Shown: positions 46,824 to 56,941 of the stretch, piece by piece
How positions within the stretch are numbered: position 1 is the first letter of the stretch
How the letters are laid out: every line of letters begins with the position of its first letter
NCBI GenBank assembly: GCA_938027685.1
Contig: CALJAM010000009.1
Location: 62,001 to 126,000, forward strand
Length of the DNA stretch: 64,000 nt
Direction: 5' to 3'
Source: an uncultured Bryobacteraceae bacterium
Lineage (GTDB): Bacteria; Acidobacteriota; Terriglobia; Bryobacterales; Bryobacteraceae
Program-made: the position numbers and the translations under genes
The notes under the pieces: model-generated
The model's input: the letters and a program-made list of their open reading frames with translations, nothing else
What the model was told of the DNA's origin: nothing
The model's database searches: none

Positions 46824-46895
46824 CGCTCGGCGTGATGCGCGCGAGCGCATCCGAGGTGGGGCAAAAAAGAGAGTTCACTGCGAAAAGGAGACCAA

Positions 46896-49800
46896 ATGCG
46901 AAGGCCGATCCGACTCGTGATTCTCTCAACGTTATTGGCCTGCCTGGCATGGTCACAGGTGGCGACGGGTTCCATGCAAGGGACAGTGACGGACCCCGCC
47001 GGCGCCGCGGTTCCGAGCGCCAAAGTCTTGGTGCGGCACGAGCCTACCCGGCAGGAATTCGAAACCGTCACAACCGAGGCGGGTCTATTCGTGTTCCCGA
47101 GCTTGCCCGTGGGGCCTTATTCGCTGACGGTGGAGAAAACCGGCTTCAAGAGGGCCACCCAGGGCAACATTGAAATCCGTGTGGCCCAGCGGCAGATCGT
47201 GGACTTGCGCCTCGAGTTGGGCGAGGTGCAGCAAACCGTAGAGGTCCGCGAAGCGATCGTGCTGCTGGAAACGCAAACGCCGGAGCGCGGCCAGAATTTC
47301 TCCCGCCGGTTCATGGAGACACTACCGCTGTTCACCGGCGGAATCCGCAATCCGGAGGCTTTCGTCGTTTACATGCCCGGCGTCAACACCGGCTACGGTG
47401 AAACTTCCATTTCCGGTTCGGGCGGCCGAGCCAAAGAAGTGCTGCTCGATGGCGCCAGCCAGACGATTCCGGAATCCGGCGGCGTCGTTTTCAACTTTCC
47501 CGCGTCGGAGCAGTTCGGCGAGTTCAAACTGATCACGTCCAACTACAACGCCGAGTACGGTCGGTTTGGCGGCGGCGTCGAGGTCTTCATTACACGTTCA
47601 GGCACCAACGAGCTGCACGGAGGCGCTTTCCTGAACATGCGGCGCGATATCTGGAATGCGGCCGGCTACAACGTGAACCGTGTGGTGGGCAGGCCGCGCG
47701 GCTTTCGGCCCAAGGAGCGCTTCAACGAGGTGGGCGGCGTCATCGGTGGGCCCATCTGGCTGCCCCGAGTTTACGACGGACGCAACCGCACGTTCTGGTT
47801 CTTCACCATCGCCAAGGACTTGCGGCCGGCTTCCATCAGCCAGGCCACATCCACTCTCCCCACGCCACGCATGAAGCAGGGAGATTTTAACGAGGTGCCG
47901 CAGTTGATTTATGACCCGCTGACTACCGCAGGCAACACGCGCCAGCCCTTCCCGGGCAAAGTGATTCCGCGCAGCCGCTGGAGCAAAGTCTCGCAGAACG
48001 TGGTGCCGCTGATCCCGGACGCCAACCTACCCACGCTCACCGGTAACTATCAGTTCACCAACCAGCAGGTGATCGACGACACTCACTGGAGCCTGAAGTT
48101 CGATCACGCCGTCACGGCCAATAACCGGTTCGCTTATTACATGAGCCGCCAAAACCAGAACGTTCAGAACACGTTCACTTTCCCGGGTCCGCTCGGGACG
48201 GGCCTCGGCGCCAACACGCAACGGCCCGAGAATTACCGTCTCAACCATGACCTGGTCATCAGCCCCACGGTGCTGCTGCACTCCACCTTCGGCTTCACAC
48301 GGCAGCAGCAAGGCTGGGACAATCCCGCTCAGAAGGGTTGGGGCTCCCGAATCGGCCTGCCGCTTTCCGGCCTCTCCGACGCGTTCCCCGTGGTGCGCTT
48401 CACGGGCGCCGACGGTTTGAGCGCCTGGGGTGTTCAGGATGGCAAGGTCTCTAACGGGACCCAGTTCAACTGGACCTTCCACTTCACGCAATCGCTTTCG
48501 GTCATTCGCGGCAAGCACGAGATCAAAATGGGTTGGGATTTCCGCCGCCTGCGGACCTTCTCGGATCCGCCCGATCTGGCCGGAACGAACGGGCGCTACG
48601 TCTTCGCCCGCTCGCAGACGGCTTCGCCCACCGCCATCGCAACGACCGGCCACGCCTTCGCCAGCCTGCTTCTTGGCGCGGTGGATCAGGCGGCGATGAC
48701 GCCGCTGCCGGTCATCCCGGGCGAGGCGCGTTACGGTTACCAGGCTGTTTACTGCCAGGACAACTGGAAGGTCACCCCCAGGCTGACCCTCACGTTGGGC
48801 ATGCGCTATGAAGTGCCTGAAGGCTGGTACGAGAAGGACGGCAATTACTCGCACGTGGATTTGACGAAGCCCAACCCCGGCGCGGGCGGGCTGCCGGGCG
48901 CCCTGGTCTTCGCCGGTTTCGGCGCCGGTCGCGTGGGTAAGAAGCGCTTTTATCCTACCGACTACGGCGACTTCGGCCCGCGGATCGGCTTCGCTTACCG
49001 TATCTTGGACAAGACCGTCCTGCGCGGCGGTTACGGCATTTACTATCAGACGCTGGGTAACGGCGGCTGCGGCTGCCGCGTTGGGTTCGGCGCCTATTAT
49101 GGCGTCACTTGGGATTCCGACGGACTGAACCCGGTGCTGAACTGGGACAACGGAATCCCGCTGCCGCCCAACTTTCAGCCGCCGCCTTTCCTCGATCCGG
49201 CCTACGGGAACTTTCAGGACGTCGACGTCATGGGGCCGACCTTCGGCTTGGCGCCCCGCATCCACAATTGGAGCTTCAACATCCAGCACGAGTATAGGAA
49301 CTTCCTATTCGACATCGCTTACGTGGGCAACCGCGGCAGCCGCTTGAACTCTTCCATCGAGCTCAACCAGCTGCCTGTGAGCCGGCTCTCGCTTGGCTCG
49401 CTTTTGCAAAAGCGCATAAGCGACCCCGAGGTGGCGGCGGCCGGTTTCCGCAAGCCTTTCCCCACCTTCCCGGACAACTACACTCTGGCGCAGGCGCTGC
49501 GGCCTTACCCGCAGTACTTCGGCGTGATCTCGCGCAACGCGGGCGTAGGCCGCAACTGGTACGACTCCTTGCAGATCAAAGTCGAGCGGCGCTTCGGCGA
49601 TTGGCAGATGATGACGGCGTACACCTGGTCGAAGAGCCTGGCGCTGGCTCACTACCGACAGGTCTTCACCCAGTCGCAGGTGTGGGCGCAGGATAACTAC
49701 AACATTCGTGACATGAAATCGTTCCTGCACTTCGACCAGCCTCACGTGCTGAACGTGCTCAACAGCTACGATCTGCCCTTCGGCCGGGGCAAGCGGTTCC

Positions 49801-50333
49801 TGAACACGCAGAATCGCTGGCTCGATCTGATCGTGGGGCACTGGACGATCGCTGCCGCCCAGCGCTATTACAGCGGCAACCTGATCAAGGTCGAGGCGCC
49901 CAACACGCTGGGCTCCGGCGTGCTCTTCACGCGCTTCAAGAAAGCGAACGTGACGGGCAATCCCATCCGCACGGGCGTCAGCCGGACCTCGCTCGACCCG
50001 GACAATCCCGCCATCCGCTGGTTCAACTCCGGCGAGCGTTCACCCTTCGCGCTGCCCGGGCAGTTCCAGCTCGGCAACGCGGCCATCTTCTTCAGCGACT
50101 TCCGCAATCCGCCCATTCTTTCCGAGAATGTTTCGATCCAGAAGCGGTTCAAGTTCAACTACGCGGGCGATCGTTCGATCGACCTGGTCTATCGCGCAGA
50201 CGCCTTCAACCTGTTCAACCGCACGTGCTTCGGAGGCGTGGTGGGCACTGTGGGCAATCCCAATTTCGGGCGGCCCACCGCTCCGCAACTCAGCCCGCGC
50301 ATCATTACGATGGGCCTGCGGTTGGACTTTTGA
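46896..50333 (+). CDS. TonB-dependent receptor, Oar-like (second copy)
   Basis: An 1145-residue outer-membrane receptor. It has the same order as the receptor at 23918: signal peptide (RRPIRLVILSTLLACLAWSQ), carboxypeptidase-regulatory domain (QGTVTDPAGAAVPSAKV), a plug region (VFITRSGTNELHGGAF) and a barrel ending in GLRLDF. The two differ strongly in the plug and barrel, so they likely carry different substrates. A GGCGCRVGFGAYYG stretch near residue 725 places Cys in a barrel loop. No SusD is adjacent. AAAGGAG precedes the start, and a terminator follows at 50352. Confidence 0.93.
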   Translation: MRRPIRLVILSTLLACLAWSQVATGSMQGTVTDPAGAAVPSAKVLVRHEPTRQEFETVTTEAGLFVFPSLPVGPYSLTVEKTGFKRATQGNIEIRVAQRQIVDLRLELGEVQQTVEVREAIVLLETQTPERGQNFSRRFMETLPLFTGGIRNPEAFVVYMPGVNTGYGETSISGSGGRAKEVLLDGASQTIPESGGVVFNFPASEQFGEFKLITSNYNAEYGRFGGGVEVFITRSGTNELHGGAFLNMRRDIWNAAGYNVNRVVGRPRGFRPKERFNEVGGVIGGPIWLPRVYDGRNRTFWFFTIAKDLRPASISQATSTLPTPRMKQGDFNEVPQLIYDPLTTAGNTRQPFPGKVIPRSRWSKVSQNVVPLIPDANLPTLTGNYQFTNQQVIDDTHWSLKFDHAVTANNRFAYYMSRQNQNVQNTFTFPGPLGTGLGANTQRPENYRLNHDLVISPTVLLHSTFGFTRQQQGWDNPAQKGWGSRIGLPLSGLSDAFPVVRFTGADGLSAWGVQDGKVSNGTQFNWTFHFTQSLSVIRGKHEIKMGWDFRRLRTFSDPPDLAGTNGRYVFARSQTASPTAIATTGHAFASLLLGAVDQAAMTPLPVIPGEARYGYQAVYCQDNWKVTPRLTLTLGMRYEVPEGWYEKDGNYSHVDLTKPNPGAGGLPGALVFAGFGAGRVGKKRFYPTDYGDFGPRIGFAYRILDKTVLRGGYGIYYQTLGNGGCGCRVGFGAYYGVTWDSDGLNPVLNWDNGIPLPPNFQPPPFLDPAYGNFQDVDVMGPTFGLAPRIHNWSFNIQHEYRNFLFDIAYVGNRGSRLNSSIELNQLPVSRLSLGSLLQKRISDPEVAAAGFRKPFPTFPDNYTLAQALRPYPQYFGVISRNAGVGRNWYDSLQIKVERRFGDWQMMTAYTWSKSLALAHYRQVFTQSQVWAQDNYNIRDMKSFLHFDQPHVLNVLNSYDLPFGRGKRFLNTQNRWLDLIVGHWTIAAAQRYYSGNLIKVEAPNTLGSGVLFTRFKKANVTGNPIRTGVSRTSLDPDNPAIRWFNSGERSPFALPGQFQLGNAAIFFSDFRNPPILSENVSIQKRFKFNYAGDRSIDLVYRADAFNLFNRTCFGGVVGTVGNPNFGRPTAPQLSPRIITMGLRLDF

Positions 50334-50351
50334 GCGCTACGATTCTGCGGA

Positions 50352-50381
50352 GGGCGGTCGCCGCGCGCGGCCGCCCTTTTT
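50352..50381 (+). terminator. Rho-independent terminator after second receptor
   Basis: GGGCGG at 50352-50357 pairs with CCGCCC at 50371-50376, extended inward by TCGC/GCGG with one G-T pair, and is followed by TTTTT. It lies immediately after the receptor gene and overlaps no coding sequence. Confidence 0.85.
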
Positions 50382-51665
50382 CTACTTGAGCTCGCCCCGC
50401 GGCGTGATCCGCTCCGCATCGAGGTATGGACGCAGCGCTTCGGGGATGATCACGCTGCCGTCGGCCTGCTGGTAGTTCTCCACCACCGCTACCCAGGTCC
50501 TTCCCACGGCCAGTCCGCTGCCGTTGAGCGTGTGAACATACTCGGACTTGCCGCGGCCGGTCTTCATGCGGATGCCTGCCCGACGCGCCTGAAAGGCCTC
50601 AAAATTCGAGCAGGAGGAGATCTCCTTGTACTCGTTGAGACCGGGTAGCCAAACTTCGAGATCGTAAGTCTTCGCAGCCGAAAAGCCCAGATCGCCCGTG
50701 CACAGCACAACTCGGCGATACGGCAGTCCCAGGCGCTCGAGAATATCCTCGGCGTCGCGCGTCAGGCTCTCCAGCTCGTCGTAGCTCTGGTCAGGGCGCG
50801 TGAATTTCACCAACTCCACTTTCTGGAACTGGTGCTGGCGGATGATGCCGCGCACGTCCCGTCCGTAGGAACCCGCCTCGCTGCGGAAGCAGGGAGTATA
50901 GGCGGTCAATTTGATGGGTAGGCTGTCGGCATCCAATGTCTCGTTGCGGAAGAGATTGGTTACCGGCACCTCGGCCGTGGGCGCCAGCCAGAAGTCGCAG
51001 CCTTCGCATTTGAAAAGATCCTCGGCGAATTTGGGCAGCTGGCCGGTGCCGAACAGGCTCGCGGAGTTGATGAGGAAGGGGGGCAGGACCTCGATGTAGC
51101 CGTGCTCGCGAGTGTGCACATCGAGCATGAAGTTGATGAGCGCGCGCTCCAGCTTGGCGCCCAGGTCCCAGTAGACGGCGAAGCGGGCGCCCGTGATCTT
51201 GGCCGCCCGCTCCAGATCGAGGATGCCCAGTTCCGGACCCAGCTCCCAATGCGGCTTGGGGGTGAAGCCGAACTGCCGCGGCTCGCCCCAGCGTCGCATC
51301 TCGACGTTATCCTCCGAGCTCCGCCCGACAGGCGTGGTCTCGTGCGGGAGGTTGGGTACGCTGGCGAGCAGGCGGCGGAATTGCTCGTCCAGCTCCTCCG
51401 CCTCGCGGTCCAACGCCGCGATGCGCTCACCGGCCTCGCGAACCTTTTGCTGGCGCTCGGTGGTGTCCACGCCCTGCTTTCGGAGTCGGCCGATCTCGGC
51501 GCTTTCGGCGTTCCGCCAGGCCTTCAAGCGCTCGCTCTCGGTGAGAGCCGCCCGGCGCCGGGCATCCAGCTCTCGGAACTGCTCGACTTCCAGCGTATAG
51601 CCCCGCGTGGCCAGGCGTTGAGCGATAAGTTCCAGGTGGGAGCGGAAGAACGCCAGATCGTACAT
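50382..51665 (-). CDS. serS: Seryl-tRNA synthetase
   Basis: A class II aminoacyl-tRNA synthetase of 427 residues. The N-terminal coiled-coil arm ([30 protein letters not shown]) precedes the catalytic core, with motif 2 [26 protein letters not shown] and motif 3 [18 protein letters not shown]. The frame is open further upstream to 51779, but the family start [10 protein letters not shown] gives 51665. It converges with the receptor across the terminator and is divergent from the E1 gene at 51760. Confidence 0.97.
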   Translation of the reverse strand: MYDLAFFRSHLELIAQRLATRGYTLEVEQFRELDARRRAALTESERLKAWRNAESAEIGRLRKQGVDTTERQQKVREAGERIAALDREAEELDEQFRRLLASVPNLPHETTPVGRSSEDNVEMRRWGEPRQFGFTPKPHWELGPELGILDLERAAKITGARFAVYWDLGAKLERALINFMLDVHTREHGYIEVLPPFLINSASLFGTGQLPKFAEDLFKCEGCDFWLAPTAEVPVTNLFRNETLDADSLPIKLTAYTPCFRSEAGSYGRDVRGIIRQHQFQKVELVKFTRPDQSYDELESLTRDAEDILERLGLPYRRVVLCTGDLGFSAAKTYDLEVWLPGLNEYKEISSCSNFEAFQARRAGIRMKTGRGKSEYVHTLNGSGLAVGRTWVAVVENYQQADGSVIIPEALRPYLDAERITPRGELK

Positions 51666-51759
51666 AACATCCAGCTTACGGCTCCGGCCGCCGGCACCGT
51701 AAGGGCCCCTGACGGAGCCACCGGCGGCCGGGCTACACTTGAAGCGGGAGGATGCGGGG

Positions 51760-53865
51760 ATGACCACGCCGCCCACCACGCAACCGGGGCCCGATCTGCT
51801 GGCGCGTTTCGCCGGACTGGAGACCGATCATCTGATCCGCGCTCTGCGCGTGATGCAGATGTCACGCCGACTGGACGATCGCGAGATTCTGCTCAAGAGG
51901 CAGAACCGGATCTACTTCCAAATCTCGGGCGCGGGCCACGAAGCCGTCAGCGCCGCCGCAGGCATGGCTCTGCGACCGGGCTATGACTGGTTCTATCCCT
52001 ACTACCGCGATCGCGCCATGTGTCTGGCGCTGGGCGTAACCGCTGAGCAGATGTTGCTTCAGGCGGTAGGTGCAGCGGACGACATCGCCTCGGGCGGACG
52101 GCAGATGCCGTCGCACTGGGGTTCGCCTGAACTGCACATCGTCAGCGCCTCGTCACCCACGGGCACGCAGTTCCTGCAGGCGGTGGGGTGCGCCCATGCC
52201 TCCGTGTATTTGAACTCCAACGGCGACGAGGTGACGCTGGTCAGCTCGGGCGATGGGGCCACCAGCGAGGGCGAGTTCTGGGAGGCACTCAACGTGGCCT
52301 GCCTGGACCGCTTGCCCGTGTTGTTCCTGATCGAGGACAACGGTTGGGCGATTTCGGTGCCCATTGAGCGGCAGACGGCCGGGGGCAGCATCTCCCGGTT
52401 GGTCCGCGGTTTTCCCGATCTGCTGGTCCTCGAGGTGGACGGCACCGATTTCCTGGCCTCCTATCAGGCAGTGCGCGAGGCCGCGGCCTGGTGCCGAAGC
52501 CGCCGGGGTCCGGCCCTGATCCATGCGCACGTCATCCGGCCTTACTCGCACTCGCTCTCCGACGACGAGCGGTTGTACAAGACCCCGGAGGAGCGCGAAG
52601 CGGAAGCTGCGCGCGACCCGATTCAGCGCTTCCCCGAGTTTCTGCTGGCGGAGGGGGTGCTGGACCGCCATCGCCTCCAACTCCTCTTCGATGAGGTGGA
52701 GCGCGAGGTCCAAGAGGCCACGGAAAAGGCTCTCGCCGCCGCCGATCCTCCTTCCGGCTCCGCCCTGCTCCATCTTTATTCGGACCGCGTCGACCCCACT
52801 TCGGAGCAGTTCGCTGCCGACCCGGTTTTCGAAGGCGCTCCCCTGACCATGGTGGACGCCATCAACCGCACGCTGCGGGACGAGATGCGGCGCAACCCGC
52901 GCATCCTGGTGTTCGGCGAGGACGTGGCCGATTGCAGTCGCGAGGAAAACCTACCGCGCGTCAAGGGAAAAGGGGGCGTCTTCAAGGCCACCCACGGCCT
53001 TCAGACTGAGTTTGGCAGCCGCCGCTGTTTTAACACGCCGCTGGCGGAGGCGGCCATCGTGGGACGGGCCATCGGACTCGCGACCCGCGGCCTGAAGCCG
53101 GTGGCCGAGATCCAATTTTTCGATTACATCTGGCCGGCCATGATGCAGATTCGCAATGAGCTGGCCACGCTGCGCTGGCGCTCGAACAACGGCTTCTGCT
53201 GTCCTGCGGTGATTCGGGTGGCGATCGGTGGTTACCTGCAAGGGGGCGCCATCTACCACAGCCAGTGCGGCGAGGTGGAGTTCACGCACATCCCGGGTCT
53301 GCGCGTGGTCATGCCCTCGAACGCATTGGACGCCTGCGGATTGCTGCGCACCGCGCTGCGGGCCGACGACCCCGTGCTTTTCTTGGAGCACAAGAAACTT
53401 TACCGGGAACCCTATAACCGCTCGCCCTACCCGGGACCCGACTTCACGATCCCCTTCGGCAAGGCGCGCGTGGTCAAAGTGGGGCGCTCGCTGACCATCG
53501 TGACTTACGGCGCCCTGGTGCAAAAAGCCTTGCAGGCGGCTACGCTCATCGAACAGAAGAACCCGGATTGCACCATCGAGATCCTCGACCTGCGCACGCT
53601 GGCGCCTTACGATTGGGAAGCCATCTGCCAGTCAGTCCGCAAGACGGCGCGTGTGATCGTCGCTCACGAAGACTGCCTTTCCTTCGGATACGGCGCTGAG
53701 ATCGCAGCACGCATCGCCGACGAATTGTTCGCATGCCTGGACGCACCGGTACGCCGCGTGGCTGCGCTCGATACCTGGGTCGCCTACAACCCGAGCCTCG
53801 AGAACGAGATTCTTCCTCAAGTCGAAGATCTCGTGTGCGCGGCCGAAGCGCTGTTAACGTACTGA
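51760..53865 (+). CDS. Fused E1 alpha-beta of branched-chain 2-oxoacid dehydrogenase
   Basis: A 701-residue thiamine-diphosphate enzyme that decarboxylates branched-chain keto acids and hands the acyl group to lipoyl-E2. The N-terminal half is E1 alpha with the ThDP motif [18 protein letters not shown] followed by IEDNGWAIS. The C-terminal half (from about residue 360) is E1 beta, with [36 protein letters not shown] and [12 protein letters not shown]. In many bacteria these are two proteins. The start is the ATG at 51760 with GGGAGG upstream. E2 and E3 genes are not in the window. A 2-oxoisovalerate role is preferred over pyruvate by overall similarity. Confidence 0.88.
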   Translation: MTTPPTTQPGPDLLARFAGLETDHLIRALRVMQMSRRLDDREILLKRQNRIYFQISGAGHEAVSAAAGMALRPGYDWFYPYYRDRAMCLALGVTAEQMLLQAVGAADDIASGGRQMPSHWGSPELHIVSASSPTGTQFLQAVGCAHASVYLNSNGDEVTLVSSGDGATSEGEFWEALNVACLDRLPVLFLIEDNGWAISVPIERQTAGGSISRLVRGFPDLLVLEVDGTDFLASYQAVREAAAWCRSRRGPALIHAHVIRPYSHSLSDDERLYKTPEEREAEAARDPIQRFPEFLLAEGVLDRHRLQLLFDEVEREVQEATEKALAAADPPSGSALLHLYSDRVDPTSEQFAADPVFEGAPLTMVDAINRTLRDEMRRNPRILVFGEDVADCSREENLPRVKGKGGVFKATHGLQTEFGSRRCFNTPLAEAAIVGRAIGLATRGLKPVAEIQFFDYIWPAMMQIRNELATLRWRSNNGFCCPAVIRVAIGGYLQGGAIYHSQCGEVEFTHIPGLRVVMPSNALDACGLLRTALRADDPVLFLEHKKLYREPYNRSPYPGPDFTIPFGKARVVKVGRSLTIVTYGALVQKALQAATLIEQKNPDCTIEILDLRTLAPYDWEAICQSVRKTARVIVAHEDCLSFGYGAEIAARIADELFACLDAPVRRVAALDTWVAYNPSLENEILPQVEDLVCAAEALLTY

Positions 53866-54569
53866 GGGAACCGTTCCGCGCGCTCCGCGACGGCGCAAAG
53901 GGTCGCTCCCTCTTGGCAGCGTCCGCGGCCGCCTGAATCCTCAGGTCGACGGCCAGAGTCGGGGGCGGCGGCCGGACGCGTCGCATCGCGCCCTTGGCCG
54001 CAGCACTTCATGGAATTGGCTTCCGCGCGCGCTCGTTTGAGCCCGGCGGCCGAAGCGTCCGGCGCTTTGTGAGGCCGGCCGAACGGCACTGCAGCCGGAA
54101 CCTCATGCTTGGCGCCGCCTGGGAAGCGGCTACGTCCCGCGCCCAGTCGAGGTCCCCGCGCGCGCCTACTGTCCCGCTACCTCGAGCAGGGTCGATCCCG
54201 CTTGCCGCGCCACCCACGTCGCGGCTCGAAGACGCTGCGACGTTAGGAGTTTGTCGACAAATTCTAACCGCCACGTTGACGTCGTCGCGTCGCGCAGCCT
54301 CGTATTTCACGCGATGAATCGCCCGCAGCACTTAGTTAGTCTCGATCGCAAGGCCTCGAGGGTTTTTTGACAAACTATCAAACCTTCCCGAGACGGGGCC
54401 GGACAGCGCAAGCTCAATCCGACCCCAGGCGCGTGGGGCCTAGCGCCCGCAGCGAATTTGCAGAAGGTTCGGCGAAGGTCGAGTTGGATCAGCGAAGGTT
54501 AGGTAAATACAGCCTATGTGAGTTTCACAGCCGGAAACATCCGCTGAACTTGCCGGCGAGCTGGGGAGG
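53866..54569. other. Long gap without a convincing gene
   Basis: About 700 bases lie between the E1 and kinase stops. Open frames on both strands are short, basic and rich in Arg, Ser and Pro, as expected of random GC-rich DNA. A near-palindrome sits at 54243-54267, and a TTGACA at about 54366 has no matching -10. The stretch near 54301-54400 has lower GC than its surroundings. I see no tRNA or known RNA fold. Confidence 0.5.
54243..54267. repeat. Near-palindromic inverted repeat
   Basis: A perfect 12-base palindrome TTTGTCGACAAA at 54250-54261 is flanked by TTAG on the left and CTAA on the right, which also pair when one base is allowed to bulge. The whole lies in a gene-free gap and could be an operator or a cruciform element; no regulator is next to it. 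Confidence 0.5.
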
Positions 54570-56399
54570 CTATTGGCCGAGCTGGAAAAACAGGCGCACC
54601 AAGGCGCCCTCCTTGATTTCGATGACCTGTTGGTCTCGGCGGCCGTCTTTGACCACCTCGATTTGGTACTTGCCAATGGGCAGAGTGAGTGTGGCGGGCG
54701 TGGTCTCCCCGCGCGCCTGGCCGTTGAGCAGGATCTGCGCTCCGGCGGGTGCCGTCTCAATGCGCACGGTGCCCGTCTGCGCCGTCATGGATAAGAAGAT
54801 TTCGCGAGGGCCGCTCATTTCGAGGATGCGCATCTCGGGCCGATGGCCGGGCAGCGTGGCAACCAGAGTGTGCCGCCCGGGGCTCAAGGTTACGCTGCAC
54901 GGCGTTTTGCATCGCAGGTCGGGGTTTGCGTCGAATACAACCTCCGCGCCAGGCGGACTGGAGGTCACCATCAACTTGTACTCGCTGGCGGCAACCCCGG
55001 GCTTGCGTGGTGGGGCCCCAGGGGTGACGCTCGGGGGCCATTGGGCGGGTGCAAGCGGAGCTGACTCCTGCTGCCCCCCGCGAGGCTGGCCGGCCGTGGC
55101 CGCCTGCGCCCCGCTGCCGGACGTCTTCTGGGCCGCGGAGGACGGTTCGGTGACGGGGGATGTGGTAGGTGTCTGCACGGGCTTGGTAAGCGGGGCGGGC
55201 GGTGCGGGCTGGCTGAGGGGACCGCGGGCTTGAACGTCTGCCGGTGTTGCCGCCGGAGCGGTGGCCTGAGGCGCCCCCTCCGGCATCGGCGACGGCTTTG
55301 ATGGCGTCTGCGGTCCGGGCGTCAGGACCGAGGACTCGGCGAGTCGAGCCGAACCGCCCATTCGCTTCCATGCCAGGAACAGCCCCCCTGCCAGGGTCAC
55401 GAACCCGACCAGCGCCAAAACCACCACCGGAGTCCGTCGGCGTGGTCGGGCCGGCGCAGAGAGAGGCGGTGCGACCGCTTCCTCGACGCGTGCCGCCACC
55501 TGCTCTTTGACCGTGGTGCCCACGGTGGCGGTGGGCAACGCCTCCTCACCTGCCCGCTGGCCTGCCCGCCAGTCCGCCTTCGTTTCCAGCGCTTTTTCCA
55601 ACGCCTCAATGAATTCGGCGCAGGTGGGATAACGCTCGGCAGGATCCTTGGCCAGCGCTCGGTTCAGCACGAGCGAAACAGGCCACGGCAGCGACGGATT
55701 GATCTCCTGCGGCGGCCGCGGTTGCTCGGCCACGATCTTGTAAAGAACCGTTGTGAGCGTGTCGCCCGTGAAAGGCTTCTGCCCGGTAAGCAACTCGTAG
55801 GCGATGACGGCGAGCGAAAACTGGTCGGCGCGCCCGTCGACCGGCTTGCCCTGCACCTGTTCGGGTGACATGTAGTTGGGCGTGCCCAGCACGGTTCCGG
55901 CGATGGTCAACTGCTGCGAGCTGGAGATCTTCGCCACCCCGAAATCCGTGATCTTGACGACCCCGTCTTCGCTAATCAGGATGTTGGCCGGCTTGATGTC
56001 GCGATGAACGATTCCCTTCCTGTGCGCGTAATCCAGCGCGGCCGCGGTCTGACGGAGGACGCTCAGGATGGTCTCCCGACTCAGCGGCTCTTTGTCCTCC
56101 ATCAGGCTTTCCAGACTGCGACCGGCGACGAGCTCCATGGCAATGTAAGCCAGATCGCCCTCCTGACCGACGTCGTAGACGACGACGATGCCCGGGTGGG
56201 AGAGAATTCCGGCCGAGTGAGCCTCGCGCCGCATGCGTTCGCGCAGTCGCTCGCTCTCTACAGGATCGGCGAGCCCCGCCATCCGGATCGTCTTGATGGC
56301 GAGCAAGCGGCCGATGCTGGGATCACGGGCCCGGTACACGACGCCCATGGCTCCCCGGCCCAGCTCGTCCAGGATCTCGTACCGCCCGATCCTCTGCAT
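54570..56399 (-). CDS. Ser/Thr protein kinase with PEGA repeats
   Basis: A 609-residue PknB-like membrane kinase. The kinase domain (residues 1-270) has GRGAMGVVYRA, the ATP-binding Lys in AIKTI, HRDIKPANIL and DFGVAK. A single membrane helix lies near residue 328-347 (VVVLALVGFVTLAGGLFLAW). A Pro/Ala-rich linker follows, then two PEGA domains (VTSSPPGAEVVFDANPDLRC and VRIETAPAGAQILLNGQA), which should be extracytoplasmic. It follows the CcmH-like gene by 91 bases in the same direction. The ligand of the PEGA part and the substrates are unknown. Confidence 0.93.
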   Translation of the reverse strand: MQRIGRYEILDELGRGAMGVVYRARDPSIGRLLAIKTIRMAGLADPVESERLRERMRREAHSAGILSHPGIVVVYDVGQEGDLAYIAMELVAGRSLESLMEDKEPLSRETILSVLRQTAAALDYAHRKGIVHRDIKPANILISEDGVVKITDFGVAKISSSQQLTIAGTVLGTPNYMSPEQVQGKPVDGRADQFSLAVIAYELLTGQKPFTGDTLTTVLYKIVAEQPRPPQEINPSLPWPVSLVLNRALAKDPAERYPTCAEFIEALEKALETKADWRAGQRAGEEALPTATVGTTVKEQVAARVEEAVAPPLSAPARPRRRTPVVVLALVGFVTLAGGLFLAWKRMGGSARLAESSVLTPGPQTPSKPSPMPEGAPQATAPAATPADVQARGPLSQPAPPAPLTKPVQTPTTSPVTEPSSAAQKTSGSGAQAATAGQPRGGQQESAPLAPAQWPPSVTPGAPPRKPGVAASEYKLMVTSSPPGAEVVFDANPDLRCKTPCSVTLSPGRHTLVATLPGHRPEMRILEMSGPREIFLSMTAQTGTVRIETAPAGAQILLNGQARGETTPATLTLPIGKYQIEVVKDGRRDQQVIEIKEGALVRLFFQLGQ

Positions 56400-56490
56400 C
56401 AGGTTACCCCCGGCTTCTCAGGGTGCGTGCCCCGCCGCGTGCCCCCCACGCTGCCGGATCGCGTACGCGGACAATTCTATCGCATCCTCC

Positions 56491-56874
56491 TCAGGCAGGA
56501 ACGTCACCGGCCTCCGCGGCGCGCCGCCACTTGCGGAGGATCAAGGCTACAACCACTCCGCCGCCCACCAGCATAAGCACGGGCACGACGTTCATGATCC
56601 ACCACTGCGCGCCTTCAGGCTCGGCCAGAATCCGGGCTCCGTATCGTTGCTTGTAATAGTCGAGGATTTCGCGTTCGCCGCGCCCGGACACGACCATCTC
56701 GGCGATCTCTGCGCGCATGGCTCGCGCCTGCTCACTGTTGTGCGTGGCGACGACCTCCTGATAGCAGCACGGCGCCAGCAGAGCGCGCTCGAGTTTCTCG
56801 ACCAGAGCACGCTGTTCCGGCGTCAGGGCGGGCGCCGCGGCCAGAAGCATCCCCATGACGGTAGCGGCCAGCAT
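56491..56874 (-). CDS. CcmH-family cytochrome c maturation-like protein
   Basis: A 127-residue exported protein with an N-terminal signal helix, an extracytoplasmic domain and a C-terminal membrane helix (VVPVLMLVGGGVVVALIL). The middle (SEQARAMRAEIAEMVVSGRGEREILDYYKQRYG, then ILAEPEG) follows the CcmH/NrfF pattern of a heme-lyase partner. The usual LRCPxCQ redox motif is replaced by APCCYQ, with Cys36 and Cys37 adjacent. Other ccm genes are not nearby. It lies between a CigR/RcnB-like gene and the kinase, so a maturation role cannot be taken from context. Confidence 0.78.
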   Translation of the reverse strand: MLAATVMGMLLAAAPALTPEQRALVEKLERALLAPCCYQEVVATHNSEQARAMRAEIAEMVVSGRGEREILDYYKQRYGARILAEPEGAQWWIMNVVPVLMLVGGGVVVALILRKWRRAAEAGDVPA

Positions 56875-56941
56875 ACTGCCTAACAGTATCCCACCTCGTG
56901 AAAGCGGCGCGCACGTAACAGACCGCGCTTTACGTCAGGGA

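Noticed and set aside
53994-54331. Frames of about 107 codons on both strands in the E1-kinase gap
   Set aside because: Random-looking composition, no ribosome binding site and no recognisable motif on either strand.
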